A DNA stretch of 9,850 nt from CAYPGJ01 sp964638515 (GTDB lineage: Bacteria; Planctomycetota; Phycisphaerae; Phycisphaerales; UBA1924). Location of the stretch: positions 1 through 9,850 of the forward strand of contig CAZWZL010000058.1 in NCBI GenBank assembly GCA_964638515.1, in the 5' to 3' direction. The position numbers and the translations under genes were made by a program. Below the pieces are notes generated by a model. The model saw only the letters and a program-made list of their open reading frames with translations. It was not told where the DNA came from and did no database searches. Position 1 is the stretch's first letter, and each line of letters begins with the position of its first letter. This document shows, in pieces, positions 1 through 6,186 of this stretch.

Positions 1-393
1 TATATCGCCAAGAACCTCGTGGCGGCCGGGTTCGCCGACGTCTGTGAGGTACAGCTCTCGTACGCCATCGGCGTCGCGGAGCCCACCAGCGTGCTGGTGG
101 ACTGCCAGGGCACGGCCAAGGTGGACGAGGAAGCGCTGAGCGACGCCGTGCGCGCGACGTTCAGCCTCACGCCTCGCGGCATCATCGAGAGCCTCAAGCT
201 CCGCACGCCGATCTATTCGGCCACCGCCACACACGGCCACTTCGGGCGGCCCGCCGGCAAGATCAAGGTGCCCGTCCACCAGGACGGGCGCGAGGAGTGC
301 GTCGAGAAGGAGTTTGAGACGTTCACGTGGGAGAAGACCGACAAGGCCGAGGCGCTGCAAAAGGCGCTGGCCACCGTCGGCGCAGCGCACTGA
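1..393 (+). CDS. metK: S-adenosylmethionine synthetase, C-terminal part (5' end outside window)
   Basis: MetK makes S-adenosylmethionine from methionine and ATP in the cytoplasm. The reading frame is open from base 1 and ends at a TGA at 391-393, leaving the last 130 residues of a protein that is normally about 380-400 residues. Seen in the sequence are family signatures of the C-terminal third: the opening YIAKNLVAAGFADVCEVQLSYAIGVAEP region, a GIIESLKLRTPIY stretch, GHFGR at residues 79-83 of the fragment, and a WEKTDKAEAL tail. Compared with my memory of the E. coli protein, where GHFGR is followed almost directly by WEKTD, there are about 22 extra, mostly charged residues between them (about 84-109). 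The catalytic and ATP-binding N-terminal regions lie outside the window. A hairpin terminator follows 36 bases after the stop. Identification is secure. Confidence 0.96.
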   Translation, partial: YIAKNLVAAGFADVCEVQLSYAIGVAEPTSVLVDCQGTAKVDEEALSDAVRATFSLTPRGIIESLKLRTPIYSATATHGHFGRPAGKIKVPVHQDGREECVEKEFETFTWEKTDKAEALQKALATVGAAH

Positions 394-428
394 TCCGGGC
401 GAGAACGCGCACCCGCTGAGAGAAGAAC

Positions 429-459
429 AAGGGCCGGACGCCGCGAGCGCCCGGCCCTT
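429..459. terminator. Bidirectional hairpin terminator between converging genes
   Basis: An inverted repeat has 9-bp arms (aagggccgg at 429-437 and ccggccctt at 451-459). Inside these, one A-C mismatch is followed by three more CGC/GCG pairs closing a five-base loop. It lies between the stop of metK on the plus strand and the stop of the minus-strand secreted-protein gene. The plus-strand side is followed by the modestly T-rich cgtctttgtc. The minus-strand side is followed by ttgttcttctctc, which is the better U-tract. It therefore probably serves both genes, and mainly the minus-strand one. Confidence 0.8.
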
Positions 460-488
460 CGTCTTTGTCGGAGCAGGCCCCGTGCCGC

Positions 489-2102
489 CTACGCGCGCCG
501 TCGAGGCAGGATCAGCATCACGCCCGCGATCGCGAGCAGCGCGCCGGAGCCCGGAGTCGGGATGAACCCGGCGATCACGGCATCGATCTGGGCGCTGCCG
601 TCATGCCCGTCGGTGCGGAGCGCCTGGATGCGGATGAACTTGGCGCCGTTGGGCAGGTCGGCCATCGGGACCATCCAGCGCGCGAGGTAGTCGTCGGCCG
701 CGGACGCGATCGTCCACCCGAACACAAACACGTCGGTGGCCACACCGTCGAAGTAGCTGGTCCCGTCGAACGAGAATCGGACCATGTAATCGAGAGAGGA
801 CTCGCGGAGTGATCGCGCCGAGTTGGGGCCGCCGAAGGTGTCGTTGTCGGCGTATCGCGCGATCACGGACGCCACGTCGACGAAGTGGAACGTGTCCTGC
901 GTGTAGATGGGCAGCTCGAGCCGGCCCCAGGGCTGATCCATGCCGCCGTTGGCGGCAGTGGGCGGGACGGCCACGTGGGCTCCGGGGTTGCCCCCGATCC
1001 CGAAGAGCAGCGAGTCTCTCGCGCCGGGCGTGTTGTCGGCCGTGCCGCCGGCGTCCTCGAGGTCGAAGGAATCCTCGACGAACTGGAGGTCCGCGGCCGC
1101 GGCGTACTTCTGGGAGAGCCCGTCGCCGAGCGTTTGCAGGTAGTTCGTGCGGTTACTGGTGTTTGGGTTGGCGCCGCCGCCGAAGATGCGTTGCGTCTGC
1201 GAGATCTCAATCTGATCGATCCCGCCGACCTTGGGCGCACCGGTGCCGGCGTCGGTGGAGCGGGCTCGCCCGATGACTTCGAGGGTCGAGGGGATGTTGA
1301 AGCCGGGGTTGCCGACCCCCAGCCCGTTCTGCGCGAGCCCCGGATGCCACCTCCATCCGCCGTCGGCGAGCAGATTGACCTGATCGAGCGAGTGCGCGTT
1401 GTTGGCGCCGCCGGCCTGCATGTGCTCGGCAAGACCCATCGTGATGAAGTGCCCGACCTCGTGGGCGAACGTGTCGGCGACGCGATCGTCTCGAACGACC
1501 ACGCCGTGATTGGTCCAGCCCTGCGGGTTCCCGGCGGGCACGACGGCCATCTGCGGGTGGGCCGCGAATCCGCGCGTGCCGCCCGCGATGGAGGGCACGA
1601 ACCAGGCGTTGATCGTGGGGGCCGCGGCGCGCCCGGCGGTCATGACGTTCATGGCCGGGCCGGCCGCATCGGGCGAGGCGACGGGGAGCGCGCCGGCGTA
1701 GTTCACGTTGACATTCTGCTGCGCGACATTGAGGATCGACACGCCCGACTGCACCCACACCTTGTTGGCCACGTCGTAATCACGCGAGATGTTGACGGTG
1801 GACGCGGTGTTGGCGAGCGGCGCGCCGTTCTGGTCGGTGACAATCTTGTGATCGACGGTGAAGAACCGCTGCGAGCGGTCGTAGCCCTCAAAGGCGTCGC
1901 GCGCTCCCGCGAGATTGGGGTGGCGCGCGTCCATCCAGCCATTGCGCTCCTCTCCCCCTCGGAACACGAGGTACCCTTGGTGCATGAGCGCCGTGCGGAG
2001 CCCGTCCCGATTGAGGTTGAGCGGGATGTGTGATGCGAGCGCGGGCGTGGCGATCGCGCCGACACCGCACGTGAGCACGATGTGAGCGATACGGGGCGAC
2101 AT
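489..2102 (-). CDS. Secreted HEXXH metalloprotease-like protein with PEP-CTERM-type anchor
   Basis: This is a predicted exported protein of 537 residues. The start is ATG at 2102-2100, because AAAGGAAGG lies five bases upstream and the protein then opens with a signal peptide (MSPRIAHIVLTCGVGAIATPALAS, probable cleavage after ALA at about residue 23). The open frame extends another 102 codons upstream, but that part is arginine-rich and has no ribosome site. HEVGH at residues 214-218 is a zinc-protease core motif. The next histidine that could be a ligand is H227 (HEVGHFITMGLAEH), which does not match the metzincin spacing HEXXHXXGXXH. The C-terminus IPTPGSGALLAIAGVMLILPRRRA is a PEP-CTERM-like tail: a proline-containing motif, a hydrophobic helix and an arginine cluster. 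It has PTPG in place of PEP, a form common in Phycisphaerae. I infer sorting to the envelope by an exosortase-type enzyme. The substrate is unknown, and protease activity is inferred from the motif alone. Confidence 0.8.
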   Translation of the reverse strand: MSPRIAHIVLTCGVGAIATPALASHIPLNLNRDGLRTALMHQGYLVFRGGEERNGWMDARHPNLAGARDAFEGYDRSQRFFTVDHKIVTDQNGAPLANTASTVNISRDYDVANKVWVQSGVSILNVAQQNVNVNYAGALPVASPDAAGPAMNVMTAGRAAAPTINAWFVPSIAGGTRGFAAHPQMAVVPAGNPQGWTNHGVVVRDDRVADTFAHEVGHFITMGLAEHMQAGGANNAHSLDQVNLLADGGWRWHPGLAQNGLGVGNPGFNIPSTLEVIGRARSTDAGTGAPKVGGIDQIEISQTQRIFGGGANPNTSNRTNYLQTLGDGLSQKYAAAADLQFVEDSFDLEDAGGTADNTPGARDSLLFGIGGNPGAHVAVPPTAANGGMDQPWGRLELPIYTQDTFHFVDVASVIARYADNDTFGGPNSARSLRESSLDYMVRFSFDGTSYFDGVATDVFVFGWTIASAADDYLARWMVPMADLPNGAKFIRIQALRTDGHDGSAQIDAVIAGFIPTPGSGALLAIAGVMLILPRRRA

Positions 2103-2107
2103 TCGGA

Positions 2108-2116
2108 CCTTCCTTT
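2108..2116 (-). promoter_or_regulatory. Ribosome binding site fixing the start of the secreted-protein gene
   Basis: On the minus strand the bases read AAAGGAAGG, five bases before the ATG at 2102. No comparable site precedes any upstream start codon in the same open frame. It therefore selects the ATG that begins directly at the signal peptide. Confidence 0.75.
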
Positions 2117-2382
2117 GAGAACGTGGTCCCATGGGTCGGCAGCGCGGCGCAACAGAACGTCTGGCGAGCGTCGCCGAGGATGCGGGTTCTGAAATCGTGT
2201 GCGTGCGGCGCATCCGGGAGCCGACGACGCGAGCAGGACGGGATGCCGCCCGCCCTGCAAAGCCCGATGCGTGACGTGTCGATTCCTCCCCCTGTGCTGA
2301 ATGCAACGTACCCGCGCCTCGGGCCGGAAACAAGCGGAATTCGTCCGACAAACTCGCGGTTCGGTGGGCGTTTGCATGCCCA

Positions 2383-2411
2383 TTGACGCCAACGCCGCGC
2401 AACCGCACAAT
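2383..2411 (+). promoter_or_regulatory. Candidate guaB promoter placing the transcription start at the ATG
   Basis: TTGACG (2383-2388) matches the -35 consensus at five of six positions. After a 17-base spacer comes CACAAT (2406-2411), which matches the -10 consensus at four of six. The last base of the -10 is six bases from the A of the guaB ATG at 2417, so transcription would start at or beside the start codon. No purine-rich ribosome site is present in the bases before the ATG, which fits a leaderless mRNA. This is inferred from sequence alone, and no start site has been mapped. Confidence 0.5.
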
Positions 2412-2416
2412 CTGTC

Positions 2417-3988
2417 ATGGCGGCAATCATTGACTGGGACGGCAAGTTTCTCGGGGAAGGCATCACCTTTGACGACGTGCTCCTCGTGCCGAGGCGCTCC
2501 AGCGTCCTCCCCAACGAGGCCGACACCTCCACGCGCCTGACCCGGCGCATCGCGCTGCGCATCCCGCTCGTCTCGGCGCCCATGGACACGGTGACCGAGG
2601 CCGACCTCGCCATCGCCCTCGCGCAGGAAGGCGGGCTGGGCATCATTCACAAGAACCTCTCGCCCGAGGCGCAGGCCCGGGAGGTGGCCCGCGTCAAACG
2701 CTCGGCCAACGGCGTCATCACCGACCCCATCACGCTCGGGCCCAGCGACACCGTCGCCGCGGCGCGCGGGCTGATGGCCCAGCACAACGTGTCGGGGTTC
2801 CCCATCACGGAAGACGGCGCCAACGCGCTCCGCACCAAGGGGCGCGTGGTCGGCATCCTGACCTCGCGCGACCTCAAGTTCATCGAGGACGACGCCACGC
2901 CCGTGCGCGAAGTGATGACGCTCAAGGACCTCGTCACGGCGCCCCCGGGCACCACGCTCGAGCAGGCCGCGAGCATCCTCAACAAGAACAAGGTCGAGAA
3001 GCTCCTGCTGGTGGACGACAAGGGCGCGCTGGCGGGGCTCATCACGATGCGCGACATCGAGCGGCTCGCGCGATTCCCCCGCGCGAACCTCGATGAACGC
3101 GGGCGGCTGCGCTGCGGCGCCGCGGTGGGCGTCGGTCAGCTCGATCGCGTCGAGGCGCTCATCGGCGCGGGGGTGGACGTGGTCGTGGTCGACACGGCCC
3201 ACGGCCACTCGGAGAACGTGCTCTCAACGGTGAAGAGCGTGAAGGCCAAGTGGGACATCGACGTGATCGCGGGCAACATCGCCACCGCGCAGGCCGCGCA
3301 GGACCTGATCGACGCGGGCGCCGACGCGGTGAAGGTGGGCATCGGGCCCGGGTCGATCTGCACGACGCGCATCGTCACGGGCGTGGGCGTGCCGCAGGTT
3401 TCCGCGGTGATGAGCGTGGTGCGCGTCGCGGACAAGGCCGGCGTGCCCGTGATCGCCGACGGCGGCGTGCGGCAGTCGGGAGACATCGTGAAGGCGCTCG
3501 CGGCCGGCGCGAACGCCGTGATGATGGGCTCGCTCTTCGCAGGGCTCGACGAATCCCCGGGCGAGACCGTCATCGTCCAGGGCCGGCGGTACAAGTCGTA
3601 CCGCGGCATGGGCTCCGAGGGCGCGATGTTCGCCGGCTCGGCGGACCGCTACGGCCAGTCCGCCGCGCTCGAGGCCATCCGCGCCCGGCGCGAGAGCGAG
3701 GACAGCGGCGATCGCCGGCGGGCCCGCCAGAGCGACTCACGCAAGTTTGTGCCCGAAGGCGTCGAGGGGCTCGTGCCATACCGCGGCCGGCTCGCGGAGT
3801 TCGCGTACCAGATGGTCGGCGGAGTGCGCAGCGCGATGGGCTATCTCGGGTGCCGCACGATCGACGAGCTTCGGCGCGACGCCCGGTTCCTGCGCATCAC
3901 GGCCGCGGGCATGACCGAGAGCCACCCCCACAACATCCGCATCACCAAGGAAGCCCCGAATTACTCGACCGGCGCGATGGGCGAGTGA
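2417..3988 (+). CDS. guaB: Inosine-5'-monophosphate dehydrogenase
   Basis: GuaB oxidises IMP to XMP with NAD+, the committed step to guanine nucleotides, in the cytoplasm. The protein has 523 residues, against 488 in E. coli. The ITFDDVLLVP opening is at residues 16-25. Two CBS modules occupy about residues 97-220, interrupting the barrel in the usual way. The catalytic loop GPGSICTTR contains the nucleophilic Cys315. ADGGVRQSGDIVKA (347-360) and SYRGMGSEGAM (394-404) form the phosphate and IMP sites. The catalytic Arg-Tyr pair of the flap is R411-Y412, but the usual following Phe is Gly (RYGQ). Between RYGQ and KFVPEG lie 28 residues, mostly charged, where E. coli has about 8. The ESHPHNIRITKEAPNY end is normal. 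The start at 2417 fits family length but has no ribosome site. Its neighbour on the right converges with only 24 bases between stops. Confidence 0.97.
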   Translation: MAAIIDWDGKFLGEGITFDDVLLVPRRSSVLPNEADTSTRLTRRIALRIPLVSAPMDTVTEADLAIALAQEGGLGIIHKNLSPEAQAREVARVKRSANGVITDPITLGPSDTVAAARGLMAQHNVSGFPITEDGANALRTKGRVVGILTSRDLKFIEDDATPVREVMTLKDLVTAPPGTTLEQAASILNKNKVEKLLLVDDKGALAGLITMRDIERLARFPRANLDERGRLRCGAAVGVGQLDRVEALIGAGVDVVVVDTAHGHSENVLSTVKSVKAKWDIDVIAGNIATAQAAQDLIDAGADAVKVGIGPGSICTTRIVTGVGVPQVSAVMSVVRVADKAGVPVIADGGVRQSGDIVKALAAGANAVMMGSLFAGLDESPGETVIVQGRRYKSYRGMGSEGAMFAGSADRYGQSAALEAIRARRESEDSGDRRRARQSDSRKFVPEGVEGLVPYRGRLAEFAYQMVGGVRSAMGYLGCRTIDELRRDARFLRITAAGMTESHPHNIRITKEAPNYSTGAMGE

Positions 3989-4012
3989 CTCGCCCTCGGC
4001 CCCGCGAAGCCG

Positions 4013-4576
4013 CTAGAGAATCATTCCCGTGACGCGCGACTCGTACACGATTTTGCCGTTCACGAGACCCTGACAGTCCGAGATGAACCGCTTGGGGTGG
4101 AACTTCACCTCGCGCGCGATGAAGTACAGATCGTCTCCCGGCACCACCATCCCGCGAAACACCGTGTTCTCGATCCGTGTGAAGCCCGCGAACTTGCGGT
4201 GCTCGAACCGCGCGAAGTACATGATCGAAGCCAGCTGAGCCCCAGCCTCCACCATCAGCACGCCGGGGAGGATGGGCCTGCCGGGGATGTGCCCCTCGCA
4301 CCAGAACTCGTCGTCACGAACCCGCTTGATCGCCACGGCGGCCGTGTAATCCGCGCGGTGCCAGATCACGTGGTCCAGCAGCAGCATGTGGCCCCGATGC
4401 GGGATGTAGTCGTTGATCCGCTCGTGCGGGATCATCTTCCCCGTCAGGTCGATCGACGCGAAATCGAGCAGAGGCATCGTGCCGGGCCTCGGCGCGGAGG
4501 ACGACTCACGCCGTTCGGGTCCGGTCGGCGCGTCGTCTGATTCGATGGTCTGCATGTCAGAAGCGTTGCGCGTCAC
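4013..4576 (-). CDS. fabZ: FabZ-type (3R)-hydroxyacyl-ACP dehydratase with extended N-terminus
   Basis: This is a hotdog-fold dehydratase of fatty-acid elongation, removing water from 3-hydroxyacyl-ACP in the cytoplasm. It has 187 residues from the GTG at 4576, against about 140-150 for typical FabZ. The signature GHIPGRPILPGVLMVEAGAQL is at 95-115. His96 and Glu110 sit 14 residues apart, as the catalytic pair does in FabZ (His49/Glu63 in Pseudomonas aeruginosa). IPHRGHMLLLDHV (58-70) corresponds to the usual IPHRYPFLLVDRV. The first 45 or so residues are a polar extension rich in Ser, Pro, Glu and Arg. The GTG overlaps the stop of the upstream histone-like gene as GTGA, with GAGGG three bases upstream. 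An ATG at 4555 (residue 8) or 4477 (residue 34) could be the true start. A different acyl substrate, such as a lipid A precursor, cannot be excluded from sequence. Confidence 0.85.
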   Translation of the reverse strand: MTRNASDMQTIESDDAPTGPERRESSSAPRPGTMPLLDFASIDLTGKMIPHERINDYIPHRGHMLLLDHVIWHRADYTAAVAIKRVRDDEFWCEGHIPGRPILPGVLMVEAGAQLASIMYFARFEHRKFAGFTRIENTVFRGMVVPGDDLYFIAREVKFHPKRFISDCQGLVNGKIVYESRVTGMIL

Positions 4577-4752
4577 GAGCCCTCGGTGGTGCGAAGCTCC
4601 AGAATCTTGTTCCGGATAACCTGCGCGGTGTTCTTGATGTCCTGCATGGTCTTTCGGGCGCGGGTGCCCGCGGCCTTGTTGCCGCCTTCAGCCTTGCGGA
4701 TGTCCTCTTCCGCTTCCGCTATCAGTGCTCTGAGCGTTTCAAATTCCTGCAC
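4573..4752 (-). CDS. Small histone H1-like protein, Hc1 family
   Basis: A 59-residue protein starts at GTG 4752, preceded by GGAG (4762-4759) with a six-base spacer. It ends at TGA 4575-4573. The middle reads AEGGNKAAGTRARKTMQDIK at residues 21-40, which closely resembles the conserved GNKAAxxRxR core of Hc1-type histone H1-like proteins (Chlamydia Hc1, and short relatives in Bacteroidetes and Planctomycetes). The whole protein can be read as two amphipathic helices. Unlike chlamydial Hc1 it has no lysine-rich tail, and by my count it has 11 Lys/Arg against 10 Asp/Glu. DNA compaction is therefore less certain than the family name suggests. Its stop overlaps the fabZ GTG (GTGA), implying translational coupling. 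The ATG at 4757 is in another frame and gives only 11 residues. The family call is from memory of the motif, with no search run. Confidence 0.75.
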   Translation of the reverse strand: MQEFETLRALIAEAEEDIRKAEGGNKAAGTRARKTMQDIKNTAQVIRNKILELRTTEGS

Positions 4753-4758
4753 GGCATG

Positions 4759-4762
4759 CTCC
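4759..4762 (-). promoter_or_regulatory. Ribosome binding site choosing the GTG start of the histone-like gene
   Basis: GGAG on the minus strand lies six bases before GTG 4752. It decides between this GTG and the out-of-frame ATG at 4757, which would be only two nucleotides away from the site. Confidence 0.6.
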
Positions 4763-4840
4763 GATTGAGGGCGCCCGCCGCGGCGACCGCCGCGAGGGCC
4801 CGGTGCGGGATGGACGACGACCCCGTGGGGCCTTCCGATG

Positions 4841-4864
4841 CCCCTATCTTCGCAAAAATAGGGG
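4841..4864 (-). ncRNA. Intergenic RNA hairpin with UNCG tetraloop (terminator-like or 5' UTR element)
   Basis: On the minus strand the bases from 4864 to 4841 read as an inverted repeat with perfect 7-bp arms (CCCCTAT and ATAGGGG). As RNA the stem continues with one U-G and two U-A pairs, giving 10 bp closed by the loop UGCG, a member of the stable UNCG class. On the plus strand the equivalent wobble is a C-A mismatch, so the structure favours minus-strand RNA. It lies 32 bases after the stop of the GGDEF gene and about 90 bases before the histone-like gene. No U-run follows, so it is either an atypical transcript end for the upstream genes or a leader element of the downstream pair. It could instead act as DNA, as an operator. 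Confidence 0.5.
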
Positions 4865-4896
4865 TTCTGGCAAGAGGGCCCCTCCCACCCAACCGG

Positions 4897-6186
4897 TTAG
4901 TGCATCTCGGGCCCGAGCGTGATCGTGTTCTTGCCCTGAGCCTTGGATTCCAGCGCCCTCCGGTCCGCCAGGTCCACCAGCTCCTCGGCCTCGCTCCCAT
5001 CCCACGGAAACGTCGCCAGCCCACCCGAAATCGAGAGCGCCCCGGGGCCCGACCGACCCAGCTTGGGGAAGCACTGTGCGGCCGCGGCCCGCTGAAACCG
5101 CTGGGCGATCTTCGCCACCGAGAGCGCATGACGAGAACTCCCCGGCGCCACCGGCGCCTCGCGCGGCCCCTCGGGGTCATAGAAGATCACCGCAAACTCA
5201 TCCCCGCCGATCCGGCACACCCGGTCACACGGACGCACCACCGCGCGGATCAGCCCCGCCATCTCGCACAGAATCTCGTCGCCGATGGCATGCGAATGGC
5301 GATCGTTGAACAACTTGAAGTCGTCGATGTCGAACACCAGCACCGAAAGCTCGGCCCGCTCGGCCCGCGCGTGCTCCAACGACGTTGAAAGCCGTCGCTC
5401 GAAATACCGCCGGTTCCACAGCCCGGTGAGAGGGTCCGTGAACGCCGCCTGACGCAGCTGCGACTGCTGCTCCTGCAGCAGGAGCCAGTGCGCCAGCCAC
5501 GCCGCTTCCGCCCGCGCCGACTCGCCCTGCGCCCGCGTCACCAGCCGGCCAAACCGCCGACCCCGATGCTCGACGAGCAGACCGGGCGCGGGTTCGACGG
5601 TCTCGATTTCGGGGCCAACAAAGGACGCGTCCGGATCGCCCAAACGCCGACGAATCTCCGCGACGCAGGGCCCGAGCACCTCCTGTCCCGCGATCACCGC
5701 GCGAAGCACGGGCAGATCGCCGACGCCGCTCGCCGGGGCTCCCCCCTCCGATCGGGCCGAAGGAGCCACATTCCGAGGCACGCGCGGCCCATCGATGAGC
5801 CGCCGCAGCGCCGCCACCGACGCATCCAGCGGCGCGACGCCGTCGTACGCATCACCGCAAGCCAGAGGAGCGTCTTCGCCGGAAAGCGCCAACACGCGAA
5901 TGGCGCCGTCCACACGCCGCAGCGCCGCGCAGAAATCCTTGGCCTCTTCGGCTCCGACCGCATCGGGCGCCACAAGCACGAGCGTGCGGGATGGGGACTG
6001 CGCGTCGATGGGACACGCCACCTCACCCACGGCGTCAAGCGGATCGCGCGCTCGGATGAACTCCACCGAGCCATCGTGCCGAAGCGAAGCCTCGAGCGCA
6101 GGAGCCGCGCCCAGACGAGCCACCAGCACCACCCGAAGGTCGGACCGCGCAGGGGGTGAACGCGTTGGATCGGGCTGTGCCGTCAC
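4897..6186 (-). CDS. Diguanylate cyclase (GGDEF) with degenerate receiver-like N-terminus
   Basis: Predicted to make the second messenger cyclic di-GMP from two GTP; it has 429 residues and no membrane segments, so it is probably cytoplasmic. The GGDEF domain spans about residues 247-427. It shows DPLTGLWNRRYFERRL (251-266), the metal Asp286 in FDIDDFK, and an intact GGDEF at 327-331. RPCD (318-321) lies exactly five residues ahead, the usual place of the inhibitory c-di-GMP-binding I-site, so product inhibition is likely. Residues about 17-132 alternate hydrophobic strands and helices like a response-regulator receiver (LRVVLVARLG, RTLVLVAPD, AIRVLALSG) but lack the acidic pair after strand 1 and a clear phospho-acceptor. 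Residues 133-245 form a linker with a predicted helix (EAAWLAHWLLLQEQQSQLRQ) leading into the catalytic domain. The GTG start overlaps the upstream stop as GTGA. An input signal cannot be read from the sequence. Confidence 0.92.
   Translation of the reverse strand: MTAQPDPTRSPPARSDLRVVLVARLGAAPALEASLRHDGSVEFIRARDPLDAVGEVACPIDAQSPSRTLVLVAPDAVGAEEAKDFCAALRRVDGAIRVLALSGEDAPLACGDAYDGVAPLDASVAALRRLIDGPRVPRNVAPSARSEGGAPASGVGDLPVLRAVIAGQEVLGPCVAEIRRRLGDPDASFVGPEIETVEPAPGLLVEHRGRRFGRLVTRAQGESARAEAAWLAHWLLLQEQQSQLRQAAFTDPLTGLWNRRYFERRLSTSLEHARAERAELSVLVFDIDDFKLFNDRHSHAIGDEILCEMAGLIRAVVRPCDRVCRIGGDEFAVIFYDPEGPREAPVAPGSSRHALSVAKIAQRFQRAAAAQCFPKLGRSGPGALSISGGLATFPWDGSEAEELVDLADRRALESKAQGKNTITLGPEMH

Larger units (their letters stand above)
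2103..2416. other. Divergent intergenic region between the secreted-protein gene and guaB
   Basis: This 314-bp stretch separates two divergently transcribed genes. It holds the ribosome site of the minus-strand gene at the left edge and a promoter-like pair for guaB at the right edge. A weak minus-strand promoter candidate is TTGTTT (2333-2328) and TACGTT (2310-2305) with 17 bases between. Each hexamer matches consensus at only three positions, so this may be chance. Open frames cross the region on both strands, but they lack ribosome sites and recognisable protein features, as expected for GC-rich DNA. I see no RNA gene, repeat or riboswitch in it. Confidence 0.5.

Noticed and set aside
885..2033. 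382-codon plus-strand open frame opposite the secreted-protein gene
   Set aside because: The opposite strand has a signal peptide, a ribosome site, HEXXH and a sorting tail. This frame has none of these and has shadow composition.
2103..2408. Upstream extension of the secreted-protein frame by 102 codons
   Set aside because: It would bury the signal peptide internally. The sequence is arginine-rich with no ribosome site, while a good site precedes the ATG at 2102.
1703..3208. 501-codon minus-strand open frame spanning the guaB upstream region and half of guaB
   Set aside because: It runs antisense through conserved guaB and overlaps the secreted-protein gene in another frame. No domain can be recognised.
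3989..4012. Possible terminator between converging guaB and fabZ
   Set aside because: Only 24 bases separate the stop codons, and I see no stable hairpin with a T-run. Transcripts probably end inside the neighbouring gene.
4770..4840. Several GC-rich short palindromes (such as ccccgtgggg and cgccgcggcg)
   Set aside because: They are short with tiny or no loops, which is common by chance at this GC content.
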